Source: Streptomyces sp. CB02414
GTDB lineage: Bacteria; Actinomycetota; Actinomycetes; Streptomycetales; Streptomycetaceae
Direction: 5' to 3'
DNA: 64,000 nt
Assembly (NCBI RefSeq): GCF_001905385.1
Contig: NZ_LIPF01000001.1
Coordinates: 362,765 to 426,764 of the forward strand
The notes under the pieces are model-generated. The model did no database searches and was not told where the DNA came from. It was given only the letters and a program-made list of their open reading frames with translations. Position 1 is the stretch's first letter. Each line of letters starts with the position of its first letter. Both the position numbers and the translations under genes were made by a program. This document shows, piece after piece, positions 34,434-43,751 of the stretch.

Positions 34434-35844
34434 CCATGAGCGCCGCCGGATCTCGGCCCGCGTCCGCATCCTGCTGTGGCTGCTGCTCGTGATGGCGGTC
34501 GCCCTCGCCTCGGTGGCCACGACCACCCGCTCGATCCTGCTGCACGACACCGACCAGCGGATCAACGGACTGCTCGCGCAGGAGGCCGGGGAGTTCGCCA
34601 ACTTCGAGGAGCAGGGCTTCGACCCGGAGACCGGCCTGCCCTTCACCGACCCGGAGCGGCTGCTGGAGGTCTTCCTGCAACGGCAGTACGCCGACCTGGA
34701 CGAGGAACTGATCGGCCTGGTGGGCAAGGTGGGGGACCGGCCGGCCAAGTTCTTCCAGCAGCGCGAGATCCCGGTCGCCCTGCCCCTGCACAAGGACGGC
34801 GACGCCCTGCGCGACATCTACGCCTCGCCCGACTCCACCGGCACCCTGCACCGGCCCGAGGGTGAGGTCCGCTGGGCCAAGGTCACCGTCGCCCGGTACG
34901 GTGGCGAACCGGCGGCGGCGTTCGTGGTCGCCTTCCACCCGGGGCGGGAGCAGGAGCGCGCCGACGAGGTGTTCCGCGTGCTGCTCGCCATCTCGGGCGT
35001 CGCCCTGCTGATGACGACGGGCATCGCCTGGGTCGTCGCGGGCCGCATCCTCAAGCCGGTGCGACTGGTGCGCACGACCGCCGCTCAGCTCACCGAGCAG
35101 GACCTGACCCGGCGCATCCCGGTGCACGGCAACGACGACGTGGCCGCGCTCGCCGAGACGTTCAACGCCATGCTCGACCGGCTGGAGCGCGCCTTCGCCG
35201 CCCAGCGCCGCTTCGTCGACGACGCGGGCCACGAGCTGCGCACCCCGATCACCATCGTGCGCGGTCACCTGGAACTGATGGGCGACGACCCGGCGGAACG
35301 GGAGGAGACCGTCCGCCTGGTCACCGACGAACTGGACCGGATGAGCCGCATCGTCGAGGACCTGCTGCTGCTCGCCAAGACCGAACGCCCCGACTTCGTC
35401 ACCCCCGAGCCGGTGCAGCTCGCCGAACTCACCGCCGACGTCTACGTCAAGGCCCGCACCCTCGGCGACCGGACCTGGGTACTGGACCAGGTCGCCGACC
35501 GCGAGGTCCGCCTGGACCCCCAGCGCATCACGCAGGCCATGGTGCAGCTCGCGCAGAACGCCGTGCAGCACACCACCACCGGCCAGACCATCCGCATCGG
35601 CTCCCGCGCCGACGGCGCCCGTATCGAGCTGTACGTCGCCGACTCCGGCCCCGGGGTGCAGGCGCAGGACGCCGAGGTGATCTTCGAGCGCTTCCGGCGC
35701 GGCACGGCCCGGCGCGGGGTGCGCGGGACCGGCGCCGGGCTCGGGCTGTCGATCGTGAAGGCGATCGCCGAGGGCCACGGCGGACGGGTCGGCCTGCGCA
35801 CCACCGAGGGCGGCGGCGCCACCTTCGTACTCACACTGGACTGA
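34342..35844 (+). CDS. Sensor histidine kinase (HAMP, EnvZ-like)
   Basis: Two-TM sensor (500 aa). TM1 at about 44-64, an extracellular sensor region at about 65-210, TM2 at about 213-235, HAMP, then HisKA with phospho-His in DDAGHELRTPITIVRGH, and HATPase (NAVQHT, DSGPG, GTGAGLGLSIVK). It phosphorylates the regulator encoded 20 bases downstream. The start is odd: the first in-frame ATG (34342; second at 34351) lies inside the preceding gene, and no later start keeps TM1. Confidence 0.88.
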   Translation: MTTMTTTEAREPGTTRAPTDQPTTDPATTADHERRRISARVRILLWLLLVMAVALASVATTTRSILLHDTDQRINGLLAQEAGEFANFEEQGFDPETGLPFTDPERLLEVFLQRQYADLDEELIGLVGKVGDRPAKFFQQREIPVALPLHKDGDALRDIYASPDSTGTLHRPEGEVRWAKVTVARYGGEPAAAFVVAFHPGREQERADEVFRVLLAISGVALLMTTGIAWVVAGRILKPVRLVRTTAAQLTEQDLTRRIPVHGNDDVAALAETFNAMLDRLERAFAAQRRFVDDAGHELRTPITIVRGHLELMGDDPAEREETVRLVTDELDRMSRIVEDLLLLAKTERPDFVTPEPVQLAELTADVYVKARTLGDRTWVLDQVADREVRLDPQRITQAMVQLAQNAVQHTTTGQTIRIGSRADGARIELYVADSGPGVQAQDAEVIFERFRRGTARRGVRGTGAGLGLSIVKAIAEGHGGRVGLRTTEGGGATFVLTLD

Positions 35845-35863
35845 TTCCGGAAGAGGCACGTCC

Positions 35864-36529
35864 ATGAACCGCATCCTCATCGTCGAGGACGAGGAGCGCA
35901 TCGCCTCCTTCGTCGAGAAGGGCCTGCGCGCCAACGGTTTCACCACCACCGCCGTCGCCGACGGCGACTCCGCCTACGAGTACGCCCTCACCGGCGGCTT
36001 CGACCTGGTCGTCCTGGACATCGGGCTGCCCGGCCGGGACGGCTTCACGGTCCTGCGCGAGCTGCGCGAGTCCCGGGTGACGACCCCCGTGATCGTGCTG
36101 ACCGCCCGGGACTCCGTACGGGACACGGTGGCCGGTCTGGAGGGCGGCGCCGACGACTGGATGACCAAACCGTTCCGCTTCGAGGAACTGCTCGCCCGGG
36201 TGCGGCTGCGGCTGCGTACGGCGGCCAGGGCGCCCGAGGTGACGGTGCTGAAGTCGGGGGCGCTCAGCCTGGACCTGCGCACCCGCCGGGCCCGCGCCGG
36301 GGAACGCACCGTCGACCTGACGGCCCGTGAATTCGTACTGCTGGAGCTGTTCCTGCGCCACCCGGGGCAGGTACTGTCCCGCGAGCAGATCCTGTCGCAC
36401 GTGTGGGGCTACGACTTCGACCCCGGTTCGAACATCGTGGACGTGTACGTGCGGGCGCTGCGCAAGAAGCTCGGGGCGCAGCAGGTCGAGACCGTGCGCG
36501 GGATGGGATACCGGCTGCCGGCCTGGTGA
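35864..36529 (+). CDS. OmpR/PhoB-family response regulator
   Basis: A 221-aa regulator with a receiver domain (VEDEERIA, phospho-Asp in LVVLDIGLPGRDG, Lys in WMTKPFRFEELLARV) and a C-terminal winged helix (TAREFVLLELFLRHPGQVLSREQ, VDVYVRALRKKLG, TVRGMGYRL). Partner of the kinase just upstream. Its own stop codon is the first part of box B, so the predicted operator for the permease gene is embedded at its 3' end. Confidence 0.9.
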   Translation: MNRILIVEDEERIASFVEKGLRANGFTTTAVADGDSAYEYALTGGFDLVVLDIGLPGRDGFTVLRELRESRVTTPVIVLTARDSVRDTVAGLEGGADDWMTKPFRFEELLARVRLRLRTAARAPEVTVLKSGALSLDLRTRRARAGERTVDLTAREFVLLELFLRHPGQVLSREQILSHVWGYDFDPGSNIVDVYVRALRKKLGAQQVETVRGMGYRLPAW

Positions 36530-36554
36530 AGTTTCCTTCATGTGACGCTCATCG
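36527..36554 (+). promoter_or_regulatory. Predicted response-regulator box B, upstream of the SLC13-type permease
   Basis: The second copy of the TGAAG / CTTCAT / GCTCATCG arrangement, starting at the TGA stop of the response-regulator gene and ending 32 bases before the permease GTG. It is 20 of 28 identical to box A with no spacing change. This supports direct control of transport genes by the adjacent regulator. Confidence 0.65.
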
Positions 36555-36586
36555 ATGGCTCACCGCCCCCGTGAATCCTCGATGAC

Positions 36587-38002
36587 GTGACGTTGAACCT
36601 CCGCCTCGCGGCGGCCCTCTGCGTGGCGCTGTCCCTGTGCGCGCTGCTGGCGGTACCCGGCAACTTCCCGGCCCTCGGCGGCGACGCGCGCCTCACCCTC
36701 GCCGTGTTCGCGCTGGCGACCTGCGCCTGGATCGGCACGCCGATCGACGACACGTACATCGCGCTGGGTGCCGGACTCGCGCTGACCGCGACCGGTGTGA
36801 TCAGCAGCGACACCCTCTTCGGCACCCTCGGCGACGACACGGTGTGGCTGCTGATCTGCGCCTTCGTGCTGGCGGCGGCGGTGGCCCGGACCGGGCTCGC
36901 CGGGCGGGCGGCGGCCTTCCTGGTCGGCGGGGCGCGCAGCGTACGGCAGTTGACGCACCTGACGACGGCCGCGCTGGTCGTCACCGCGTTCGCGGTGCCG
37001 GCCACGTCGGGGCGGGCGGCGCTCGCGCTGCCGGTGTTCCTCGCCCTGGCCAAGGCCCTCGCGGACCGCAGGCGGCTGGTGGTGATGCTGGCGCTGCTGT
37101 TCCCGACGGTGATCCTGCTGTCGGCGGTGGCGACCCTGATCGGCGCGGGCGCGCACCTGATCACCGTGTCGGTGCTGTGGGAGGCGACCGGGGACCGGAT
37201 CGGCTTCACCCAGTGGCTGCTGCTCGGGCTGCCGCTGGCGGTGGCCTCCTCCCATCTGGCCGCCGAGACCGTGCTGCTGACGACCACTCGGCGGGCGGAC
37301 CGCAAGGGCCCGGTGCACATCACCGCCGAGGAGATACAGCGGCACGCCGAGAACCCGGTCACCGGTCCCTGGACCCAGGCGGAGAAGCGCTGCGCCCTGC
37401 TGCTGGCCACGGTGGTGGCGCTGTGGTGCAGCGAGCCCCTGCATCACGTGCCGCCCGCGGTGGTGGCGCTGATCGGCGCCGTCGTCGCCTCCTCCCCCGC
37501 GCTGGGCACCGTACGTCTCAAGGACGCGCTGAAGACCGTGCCGTGGTCGCTGCTGCTGTTCATGGCGGCGACCATGGCGATGGGCGTCGCGCTCGCCGAC
37601 TCCGGGGCGGCGAAGTGGCTGGTGTCCGGGCTGCCCGCGGACGTGACGCCGGCCGTCTTCCTCGGGGTCGTGGTCGCGGTGAGCACGGCGGCCCACCTGG
37701 TCCTCCAGTCCCGCTCGGCCCGCTCCTCGGTCCTGGTGCCGCTGGTGATCGCCGCGGCCGTGGGCGCGGGCGTCAACCCGGTCGCCGCCGCGCTCGCCTC
37801 CACCGCCGCGGCCGGCTTCTGCCACACGCTCCCGGCCTCCGCCAAGCCGGTCACGCTCTTCTCCGACATCCCCGGCACCCCCACCTACACCCCGCGCGAC
37901 CTGCTGCGGCTGTCCGCCGTCCTGGCACCGCTGACCGCCGCGCTCGTGCTGTTCTTCGCCGCCGCCGTCTGGCCGCTGCTCGGCGTACCCGTGACCCGTT
38001 AA
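36587..38002 (+). CDS. SLC13-type organic anion permease
   Basis: Polytopic permease (471 aa, about 11-12 TM helices in two similar halves) of the ion transporter superfamily, resembling SLC13/ArsB-like anion carriers. Two re-entrant regions carry PATSGRAALALP and the C-terminal SSVLVPLVIAAA followed by FCHTLPASAKPV. It probably imports a carboxylate with sodium or protons. The downstream glycerate kinase (gap 10 bases) makes glycerate a candidate substrate. GTG start. Confidence 0.8.
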   Translation: MTLNLRLAAALCVALSLCALLAVPGNFPALGGDARLTLAVFALATCAWIGTPIDDTYIALGAGLALTATGVISSDTLFGTLGDDTVWLLICAFVLAAAVARTGLAGRAAAFLVGGARSVRQLTHLTTAALVVTAFAVPATSGRAALALPVFLALAKALADRRRLVVMLALLFPTVILLSAVATLIGAGAHLITVSVLWEATGDRIGFTQWLLLGLPLAVASSHLAAETVLLTTTRRADRKGPVHITAEEIQRHAENPVTGPWTQAEKRCALLLATVVALWCSEPLHHVPPAVVALIGAVVASSPALGTVRLKDALKTVPWSLLLFMAATMAMGVALADSGAAKWLVSGLPADVTPAVFLGVVVAVSTAAHLVLQSRSARSSVLVPLVIAAAVGAGVNPVAAALASTAAAGFCHTLPASAKPVTLFSDIPGTPTYTPRDLLRLSAVLAPLTAALVLFFAAAVWPLLGVPVTR

Positions 38003-38012
38003 GGAGCCTGCT

Positions 38013-39263
38013 GTGCCGAACGTACCGAACATCCTGAACCGGGTCGCCGTGGCGCCCAGCGGCTTCAAGGAGTCCCTGTCCGCCCAGGCCGCCGCCGACG
38101 CGATCGCGGCGGGCGTCCGCCGGGTGCTGCCGGACGCCGAGATCGACCGCATCCCGCTCGTCGACGGCGGCGAGGGCACCGCCTGCGCGCTGGCCGCCGC
38201 GACCGGCGGGCGGCTGGTCGCGCTGGCCGCCACCGGCCCGGTCGGCGAGCCCGTCGGCACCCACTTCGCGCTGCTCGGCGGCCAGGACACGGCGGTGGTG
38301 GAGATGGCGGCCGTCGCGGGACTGTCCCTGGTCCCCCGCGCCCTGCGCGATCCGGGCGCCACGACCACGTACGGCGTCGGCGAGCTGATCCGCGCCGCGC
38401 TCGACACCGGCGTGCGGCGGGTCCTGGTCGGCTGCGGCGACTCGGGTACGTCCGACGGGGGCGCTGGGGCGCTCCAGGCGCTCGGTGCCCGGCTGCTGGA
38501 CGCGGACGGCTTCGAACTCCCGCACGGCGGGCGGGAACTGGTCCGCCTCGCCCGCATCGATCCGGCGGGCCTCGACCCCCGGCTGAAGGACACCGAGCTG
38601 CTGGTCGCCTGCAACCCCTTCAACGTGCTGTGCGGGGAGCGCGGGGTGGCGCGGGTGTTCGGCCCGCAGAAGGGGGCGACGCCCGCGCAGGTCGAGGAGT
38701 TGTCGGCGGGACTGGAGAACTGGGCGCGCGTCCTCACCCGCGACCTGGGCGTGATCGGCGCCGACCTGCGCACGGGCCCCGGCACCGGTGCCTCCGGCGG
38801 GCTGGGCGCGGGGCTGGCCGCCGTCGGGGCCCGGCTGCTGCCCCGCTTCGACGTCCTCCTCGACCACCTCGACCTGGACGCCCGCCTGGCCCGCGCCGAC
38901 CTGGTGCTCACCGCCGAGGGCGCCCTGGACCACCAGACGCCGCGCGGCAAGGTCCCGGCCGAGGTGGCCCGGCGCGCCAAGCTGCACGGGCGTCCCGTCC
39001 TGGCGCTGGCCGGCACGCTGGGCGAGGGCGCGCACGAGGTGCCGGGGGTGGACGCCTTCCACGGCATCATGCCGGCGCCGATGGCGCTGGCGGACGCGCT
39101 GGTGCGCGCGGCCGAGCTGCTCACGGACGCCACCGAGCGGGCGTTGCGGATGGTCCTGCTCGGCTCGCGGCTGCCGGGCCGGGCGGCTCAGACCGTGGAG
39201 ATCCCGGCGGCGGTGTCCGCGGCGGACGTGTCGGGCACGCAACGACCGTCTTCCGTGCGGTAG
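38013..39263 (+). CDS. Glycerate kinase (GarK/GlxK family)
   Basis: Glycerate kinase type 1 (416 aa, about 35 longer than usual through the C-terminal tail) converting glycerate to phosphoglycerate. Landmarks: VAPSGFKESLSA, PLVDGGEGTACAL, GCGDSGTSDGGAGALQALGA, FGPQKGAT and LVLTAEGALDHQT. GTG start ten bases after the permease, so they are an operon. Its 3' end overlaps the convergent aminotransferase gene by 76 bases. A glycerate kinase also occurs in the related mycobacterial region. Confidence 0.88.
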   Translation: MPNVPNILNRVAVAPSGFKESLSAQAAADAIAAGVRRVLPDAEIDRIPLVDGGEGTACALAAATGGRLVALAATGPVGEPVGTHFALLGGQDTAVVEMAAVAGLSLVPRALRDPGATTTYGVGELIRAALDTGVRRVLVGCGDSGTSDGGAGALQALGARLLDADGFELPHGGRELVRLARIDPAGLDPRLKDTELLVACNPFNVLCGERGVARVFGPQKGATPAQVEELSAGLENWARVLTRDLGVIGADLRTGPGTGASGGLGAGLAAVGARLLPRFDVLLDHLDLDARLARADLVLTAEGALDHQTPRGKVPAEVARRAKLHGRPVLALAGTLGEGAHEVPGVDAFHGIMPAPMALADALVRAAELLTDATERALRMVLLGSRLPGRAAQTVEIPAAVSAADVSGTQRPSSVR

Positions 39264-40570
39264 TTCCAGCGGGCGCCGTCCCTCACCAGCTCCTTGACGG
39301 CGTCCACGAACCGCTCGACGTGCTCGTCCGGGGTGCCGGCGCCGAAGCTGACGCGGATGGCGTTGAGGGACTTCTCGCCGGGCGCCGCCTCGGGGGCGCC
39401 GCACTCGCCCTGCGTCTCGGGGTCGCTGCCCAGCAGGGTGCGCACCAGCGGGTGGGCGCAGAACAGTCCGTCGCGGACGCCGATGCCGTACTCGGCGGAG
39501 AGGGCGGCGGCGAAGTGGGAGCTGTTCCAGCCCTCGACGACGAAGGACAGCACACCGACGCGGGGGGCCTCGTCGCCGAAGAGGGACAGCACCCGCACCT
39601 CGGGGACCTCCGCGAGCCCCTCCCGCACCTTCCCGATCAGGTACTCCTCGCGGGCGACCAGCGTGTCGAAGCCGGCCTCGGTGAGCGCCTTGCAGGCGGA
39701 GGCGATCGCGTAGGCGCCGATGACGTTGGGCGAGCCCGCCTCGTGCCGGGCGGCGCTGTCGTGCCACCGCACGTCCACGCCGCCGTCCGCGCGCCGGGAG
39801 ACGCTGCGGCTGGCGCCGCCGCCCGCGAGGTACGGCTCGGCCTCGCGCAGCCAGTCGGCGCGGCCGGCCAGCACGCCGGTACCGAAGGGGGCGTACAGCT
39901 TGTGCCCGGAGAAGGCGACCCAGTCGACGTCCAGGTCGCTCACGGAGACGGGGTGGTGCGGGGCGAGCTGGGCGGCGTCCAGGACGATCCGGGCGCCGTG
40001 CGCGTGCGCGGCGGCGGCCAGTTCCCGCACCGGCCACAGTTCGCCGGTGACGTTGGAGGCGCCGGTGACGCAGACCAGGGCGGGCCCGTACGGCTCGCGG
40101 GCGGCGAGGGCCCGCTCCAGGGTCTCGACGGCCTGCGCCGGGGTGCGCGGCGCGTCGAGGTAGGTCACGTCCGCGTCGCGCCAGGGCAGCAGCGAGGCGT
40201 GGTGCTCGGTCTCGAAGACGAAGACCCGGCAGCCGGCCGGCAGCGCGGCGGCGAGCAGGTTGAGGGAATCGGTGGTGGACCGGGTGAAGACCACCTGGTC
40301 GGTGTCCCGACACCCGAGGAACGCGGCGACGGTCCTGCGGGCGTTCTCGAACAGGTCGGTCGACAGCTGCGACAGGTACCCGGCCCCGCGGTGCACGCTG
40401 CCGTAGTAGGGCGCGTAGGCCGCCACGTCGTCCCAGACCCGCTGGAGGGCGGGCGCGCTGGCGGCGTAGTCGAGCGCGGCGTAGGTGACCTCTCCGCCGG
40501 TGACGAGCGGAACGGTGACGTCCCGGCCGAGGACGGGCAGCGGGGTGGCGACAGCGGTGGGTACGGACAT
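39188..40570 (-). CDS. Class V aminotransferase (cysteine desulfurase-like) under a SAM-IV riboswitch
   Basis: PLP enzyme (460 aa) of the NifS/SufS fold: LDYAASAPALQRVW, SVHRGAGYLS, FTRSTTDSLNLLA, ETEHHASLLPW, VTGASNVTGE, LDAAQLAPH, and the PLP-lysine in WVAFSGHKLYAPFG. No typical C-terminal CSxxS active-site loop of SufS is obvious; the segment around LFCAHPLVRTLLG may serve. The SAM-IV aptamer just upstream implies a role in sulfur or methionine metabolism. Substrate unknown. Overlaps the glycerate kinase gene by 76 bases. Confidence 0.8.
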   Translation of the reverse strand: MSVPTAVATPLPVLGRDVTVPLVTGGEVTYAALDYAASAPALQRVWDDVAAYAPYYGSVHRGAGYLSQLSTDLFENARRTVAAFLGCRDTDQVVFTRSTTDSLNLLAAALPAGCRVFVFETEHHASLLPWRDADVTYLDAPRTPAQAVETLERALAAREPYGPALVCVTGASNVTGELWPVRELAAAAHAHGARIVLDAAQLAPHHPVSVSDLDVDWVAFSGHKLYAPFGTGVLAGRADWLREAEPYLAGGGASRSVSRRADGGVDVRWHDSAARHEAGSPNVIGAYAIASACKALTEAGFDTLVAREEYLIGKVREGLAEVPEVRVLSLFGDEAPRVGVLSFVVEGWNSSHFAAALSAEYGIGVRDGLFCAHPLVRTLLGSDPETQGECGAPEAAPGEKSLNAIRVSFGAGTPDEHVERFVDAVKELVRDGARWNYRTEDGRCVPDTSAADTAAGISTV

Positions 40571-40696
40571 GGCGGACTCCCGTGAAAGAGCAGCGCGAGG
40601 AAGGGCGCTGTGAAAGAGAAAGAGAGATGTGCGGAGGCGGGGCTCTGCGGCCCTATCGCATTCGCTGGTTCACGGAAGACTCCCTCGGACGACCCA

Positions 40697-40721
40697 GGAC
40701 CCCTGGTTCCGCGAGGGGTCC
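40697..40721 (-). other. Hairpin of the riboswitch leader
   Basis: GGACCCC and GGGGTCC form a 7-bp stem directly 3' of the SAM-IV aptamer on the minus strand, 127 bases before the aminotransferase start. It could be part of the expression platform. No T-run follows, so translational rather than transcriptional control is more likely. Confidence 0.45.
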
Positions 40722-40842
40722 GCGCTTGCCGTGAACCTTGCTGTCCACGACCTGGTCTTCACCCGGGGCACCCCGCCACGGACGGAGGGTTGCCGGACAG
40801 TCGGCCGGGGCCTCATGACTGTCACTCATGACCTGTCGAAAA
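40722..40842 (-). promoter_or_regulatory. SAM-IV riboswitch
   Basis: Read on the minus strand the leader shows, in order, GGTCATGAGTG, CCGGCAACCCTCC, GGGTGCCCCGGGTGA and AAGACCAGG. These are the hallmark segments of the actinobacterial SAM-IV aptamer. It lies between the trpD stop (40918) and the class V aminotransferase start (40570), on their strand. The rest of the 347-base gap (40571-40696) is leader RNA with no further gene. Confidence 0.82.
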
Positions 40843-40917
40843 ACCTATGGGAAGTGATCGGCGCCCCGCAACCCGAGTCCGGATCGCGGGACGCACGTCA
40901 CACGGGCGGGAGGGCGG

Positions 40918-41982
40918 CTACGCGTGGGTCGCCGCGACCCAGCGCTCCAGGGCCCGCCTGGCGGCGCCCGAGTCGATCGACTCGGCGGCCCGGTCCATGC
41001 CGGCCCGGATCTGGTCGGTGAGCGGTCCGTCGCCGGGCTCCAGGGCCACCAGGGCCGCCGCGGAGTTCAGCAGCACCGCGTCCCGCACGGGGCCCCTCTC
41101 GCCGGCCAGCAGACGGCGGGCGACGTCGGCGTTGTAGGAGGCGTCGGCGCCGCGCAGCGCCTCGACCGGGACGAGTTCGAGGCCGACGTCCCGCGGGTCG
41201 AAGGTCTCCTCGGTCACCCGGCCGTCGCGCACGACCCAGACGCGTGAGGTGGCGGTCGTGGTCAGCTCGTCGAGACCGTCGTCTCCCCGGAAGACCAAGG
41301 ACGAGTGACCGCGTTCGGCGAAGACACCGGCGATGATCGGCGCCATCCGGGCGTGCGCGACCCCGATCGCCTGGGACTTCACCTTGGCCGGGTTGGTCAG
41401 CGGGCCCAGGAAGTTGAACACCGTGCGGATGCCGAGCTGGCCGCGGGCCGCCGCCACGTGGCGCAGCGCGGGGTGGAACTTCACGGCGAAGCAGAAGGTG
41501 ATGCCGGCCTCCTCGGCGACCTCCGCCACCCGCTTCGGCGTCAGCTCCAGATTGACGCCCAGCTTCTCCAGGACGTCGGAGGCTCCGGAGGCCGAGGAGG
41601 CGGCCCGGTTGCCGTGCTTGACGACCTTGGCGCCGGTGCCGGCCACCACGATCGCCGACATGGTGGAGATGTTGACGGTCTTCGCGCCGTCGCCGCCGGT
41701 GCCGACGATGTCGACCGTCCGCCCCGGGACCTCGATCACGTTGGCGTGCGCGTACATGGTGCGGACGAGACCGGAGATCTCCTCGACGGTCTCCCCCTTG
41801 AACCTGAGGCCGACCGCGAAGCCGGCGATCTGCGCGTCGGTCGCCTCGCCGCGCATGATCACGTCCAGCGCCCAGGCGGTCTCGTCGGCGGTCAGGTCCC
41901 GGCCGTCCGCCAGTCCGTTCAGCAGCGCGGGCCAGGAGCGGCCCGCCGCGGTGTCGCCTCCAGCGGGGGTCAAAGCGCTCAT
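40918..41982 (-). CDS. trpD: Anthranilate phosphoribosyltransferase
   Basis: TrpD (354 aa) joining PRPP to anthranilate, the second dedicated step of tryptophan synthesis. It has the PRPP loop [50 protein letters not shown], and [14 protein letters not shown] 41982 has AGGAGCGG upstream; the longer frame adds unconserved residues. It sits alone, far from trpEG in this window, but the qcr-trpD linkage is conserved in mycobacteria. Confidence 0.93.
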   Translation of the reverse strand: MSALTPAGGDTAAGRSWPALLNGLADGRDLTADETAWALDVIMRGEATDAQIAGFAVGLRFKGETVEEISGLVRTMYAHANVIEVPGRTVDIVGTGGDGAKTVNISTMSAIVVAGTGAKVVKHGNRAASSASGASDVLEKLGVNLELTPKRVAEVAEEAGITFCFAVKFHPALRHVAAARGQLGIRTVFNFLGPLTNPAKVKSQAIGVAHARMAPIIAGVFAERGHSSLVFRGDDGLDELTTTATSRVWVVRDGRVTEETFDPRDVGLELVPVEALRGADASYNADVARRLLAGERGPVRDAVLLNSAAALVALEPGDGPLTDQIRAGMDRAAESIDSGAARRALERWVAATHA

Positions 41983-42051
41983 GTGCCGCTCCTGAATCGT
42001 GTGCATGACGGAAAGAAGGTGTGCTCCCACCCTATCCAGCCCCGGGCACGG

Positions 42052-42088
42052 CGAAGGGCCCCGTCCGCGGAACGGACGGGGCCCTTCG
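42052..42088 (-). terminator. Strong terminator after qcrB
   Basis: CGAAGGGCCCCGTCCG (42052-42067) and CGGACGGGGCCCTTCG (42073-42088) form a perfect 16-bp stem with a five-base loop. It starts 26 bases beyond the qcrB stop on the minus strand and isolates the respiratory operon from trpD. It has no T-run and is symmetric. Confidence 0.85.
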
Positions 42089-42113
42089 ACCGTGGTGTGG
42101 CGACGCTGGAGGG

Positions 42114-43751
42114 TCAGTGGTGGCCGTGGCCGCTCGTGATCTCCTTGTACTCCTCGACGGTCGGCTTCGGAATCTGCGACTCCTCGCCGTAGTACGACTT
42201 GCTGAGCTTGGCGCGCAGCTTGTCCGTGCGCTTCACCTTGCGCTGGACGCCGTTCTCGTCGACCGTCGGGCCGATCTCGGCCGGCTTGTACTGCTCGTGG
42301 GCCGTGAGCGTGTGCAGCTGCTCCTGGCTGAGCGGCTCGTGCACCTCGATGAACTCACCGTGCGGCAGGCGCTTGATGATGCCGGACTCGCGTCCGTGCA
42401 GCACCTTCTCCTTGTCCCGGCGCTGGAGGCCGAGGCAGATCCGCTTGGTGATCACGAAGGCGATGACCGGGCCGGCGAAGAACCCGATGCGGACGAACCA
42501 GGTGACCGCGTTGATCGACAGGTGGAAGTGCGTGGCGACGATGTCGTTGCCACCACCGATCAGCATGATCATGTACGCCGTGACCCAGGCGACACCGAAG
42601 GCCGTACGGGTCGGGGCGTTGCGCGGCCGGTCCAGGATGTGGTGCTCGCGCTTGTCCCCGGTCACCCACGACTCGATGAACGGGTAGAGGGCGATGACCG
42701 CGAGGAAGATGCCGAAGATCACCAATGGGATGAACACACCCAGGACCAGTGTGTGGCCCCAGAAGTTGATCTCCCAGCCCGGCATGGCGCGGACCAGACC
42801 CTCGGCGAAGCCCATGTACCAGTCCGGCTGGGCGCCGGTGGACACCATGTCCGGCCGGTAGGGGCCGATGCTCCAGATCGGGTTGACCGAGGCGATGCCG
42901 GCGATGGCCGCGATGACACCGAAGACCAGGAAGAAGAAGCCTCCCGCCTTCGCCATGTACACCGGCAGCAGCGGCATGCCGACCACGTTCTTGTTGGTCT
43001 TGCCGGGACCCGCGAACTGCGTGTGCTTGTGGTAGAAGACCAGGATCAGGTGGCCGACCACGAGACCGAGCATGATGCCCGGCAGCAGCAGGATGTGGAT
43101 CGAGTAGAACCGGGCGACGAAGTCAGTCCCCGGGAACTCCCCGCCGAACAGGAACATCGAGATGTACGTGCCGACGATCGGCACGGACAGGATCGCGCCC
43201 TGGGTGAAGCGGACACCGGTGCCGGAGAGCAGGTCGTCCGGGAGCGAGTAACCGGTGAAGCCGGTGAACATGCCGAGGACGAACAGCAGGAAGCCGAACA
43301 GCCAGTTGATCTCACGCGGCTTGCGGAACGCGCCGGTGAAGAAGACGCGCATCATGTGCACGAACATGCCGGCGAGGAAGATGATCGCCGCCCAGTGGTG
43401 GATCTGCCGGATCAGCAGACCGCCGCGCACCTCGAAGCTGATGTCGAGCGTCGACTTGTACGCCTCACTCATCAGCTGTCCCTGCATCGGGACGTACGCG
43501 CCGTGGTACTCCACCTCGTTCATCGACGGGTGGAAGAACAGCGTCAGGTACACACCCGTGAGGATGATGATGATGAAGCTGTAGAGGCAGATCTCACCGA
43601 GCATGAAGGACCAGTGGTCCGGGAAGATCTTGCGCATGTTGGCCTTGGCCAGGGAGTAGATCCCGAGCCGGCCGTCGGCCCAGTCGGCGACGCGTTCGCC
43701 GGCCGGGGCCTTCCCGCGAGAGCGGGGTGATTCGTTGGCTGCAGTACTCAT
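42114..43751 (-). CDS. qcrB: Cytochrome bc1 complex cytochrome b subunit
   Basis: Di-haem cytochrome b (545 aa, longer than mitochondrial type through a C-terminal cytoplasmic extension typical of actinobacteria). His ligands lie in the [18 protein letters not shown] and [20 protein letters not shown] helices. The quinol-site variant of PEWY appears as QPDWYMGF. It transfers electrons from menaquinol to the Rieske protein and haems. ATG overlaps the qcrA stop (ATGA). QcrB is the known target of anti-tubercular Q203-type drugs in mycobacteria. Confidence 0.95.
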   Translation of the reverse strand: MSTAANESPRSRGKAPAGERVADWADGRLGIYSLAKANMRKIFPDHWSFMLGEICLYSFIIIILTGVYLTLFFHPSMNEVEYHGAYVPMQGQLMSEAYKSTLDISFEVRGGLLIRQIHHWAAIIFLAGMFVHMMRVFFTGAFRKPREINWLFGFLLFVLGMFTGFTGYSLPDDLLSGTGVRFTQGAILSVPIVGTYISMFLFGGEFPGTDFVARFYSIHILLLPGIMLGLVVGHLILVFYHKHTQFAGPGKTNKNVVGMPLLPVYMAKAGGFFFLVFGVIAAIAGIASVNPIWSIGPYRPDMVSTGAQPDWYMGFAEGLVRAMPGWEINFWGHTLVLGVFIPLVIFGIFLAVIALYPFIESWVTGDKREHHILDRPRNAPTRTAFGVAWVTAYMIMLIGGGNDIVATHFHLSINAVTWFVRIGFFAGPVIAFVITKRICLGLQRRDKEKVLHGRESGIIKRLPHGEFIEVHEPLSQEQLHTLTAHEQYKPAEIGPTVDENGVQRKVKRTDKLRAKLSKSYYGEESQIPKPTVEEYKEITSGHGHH

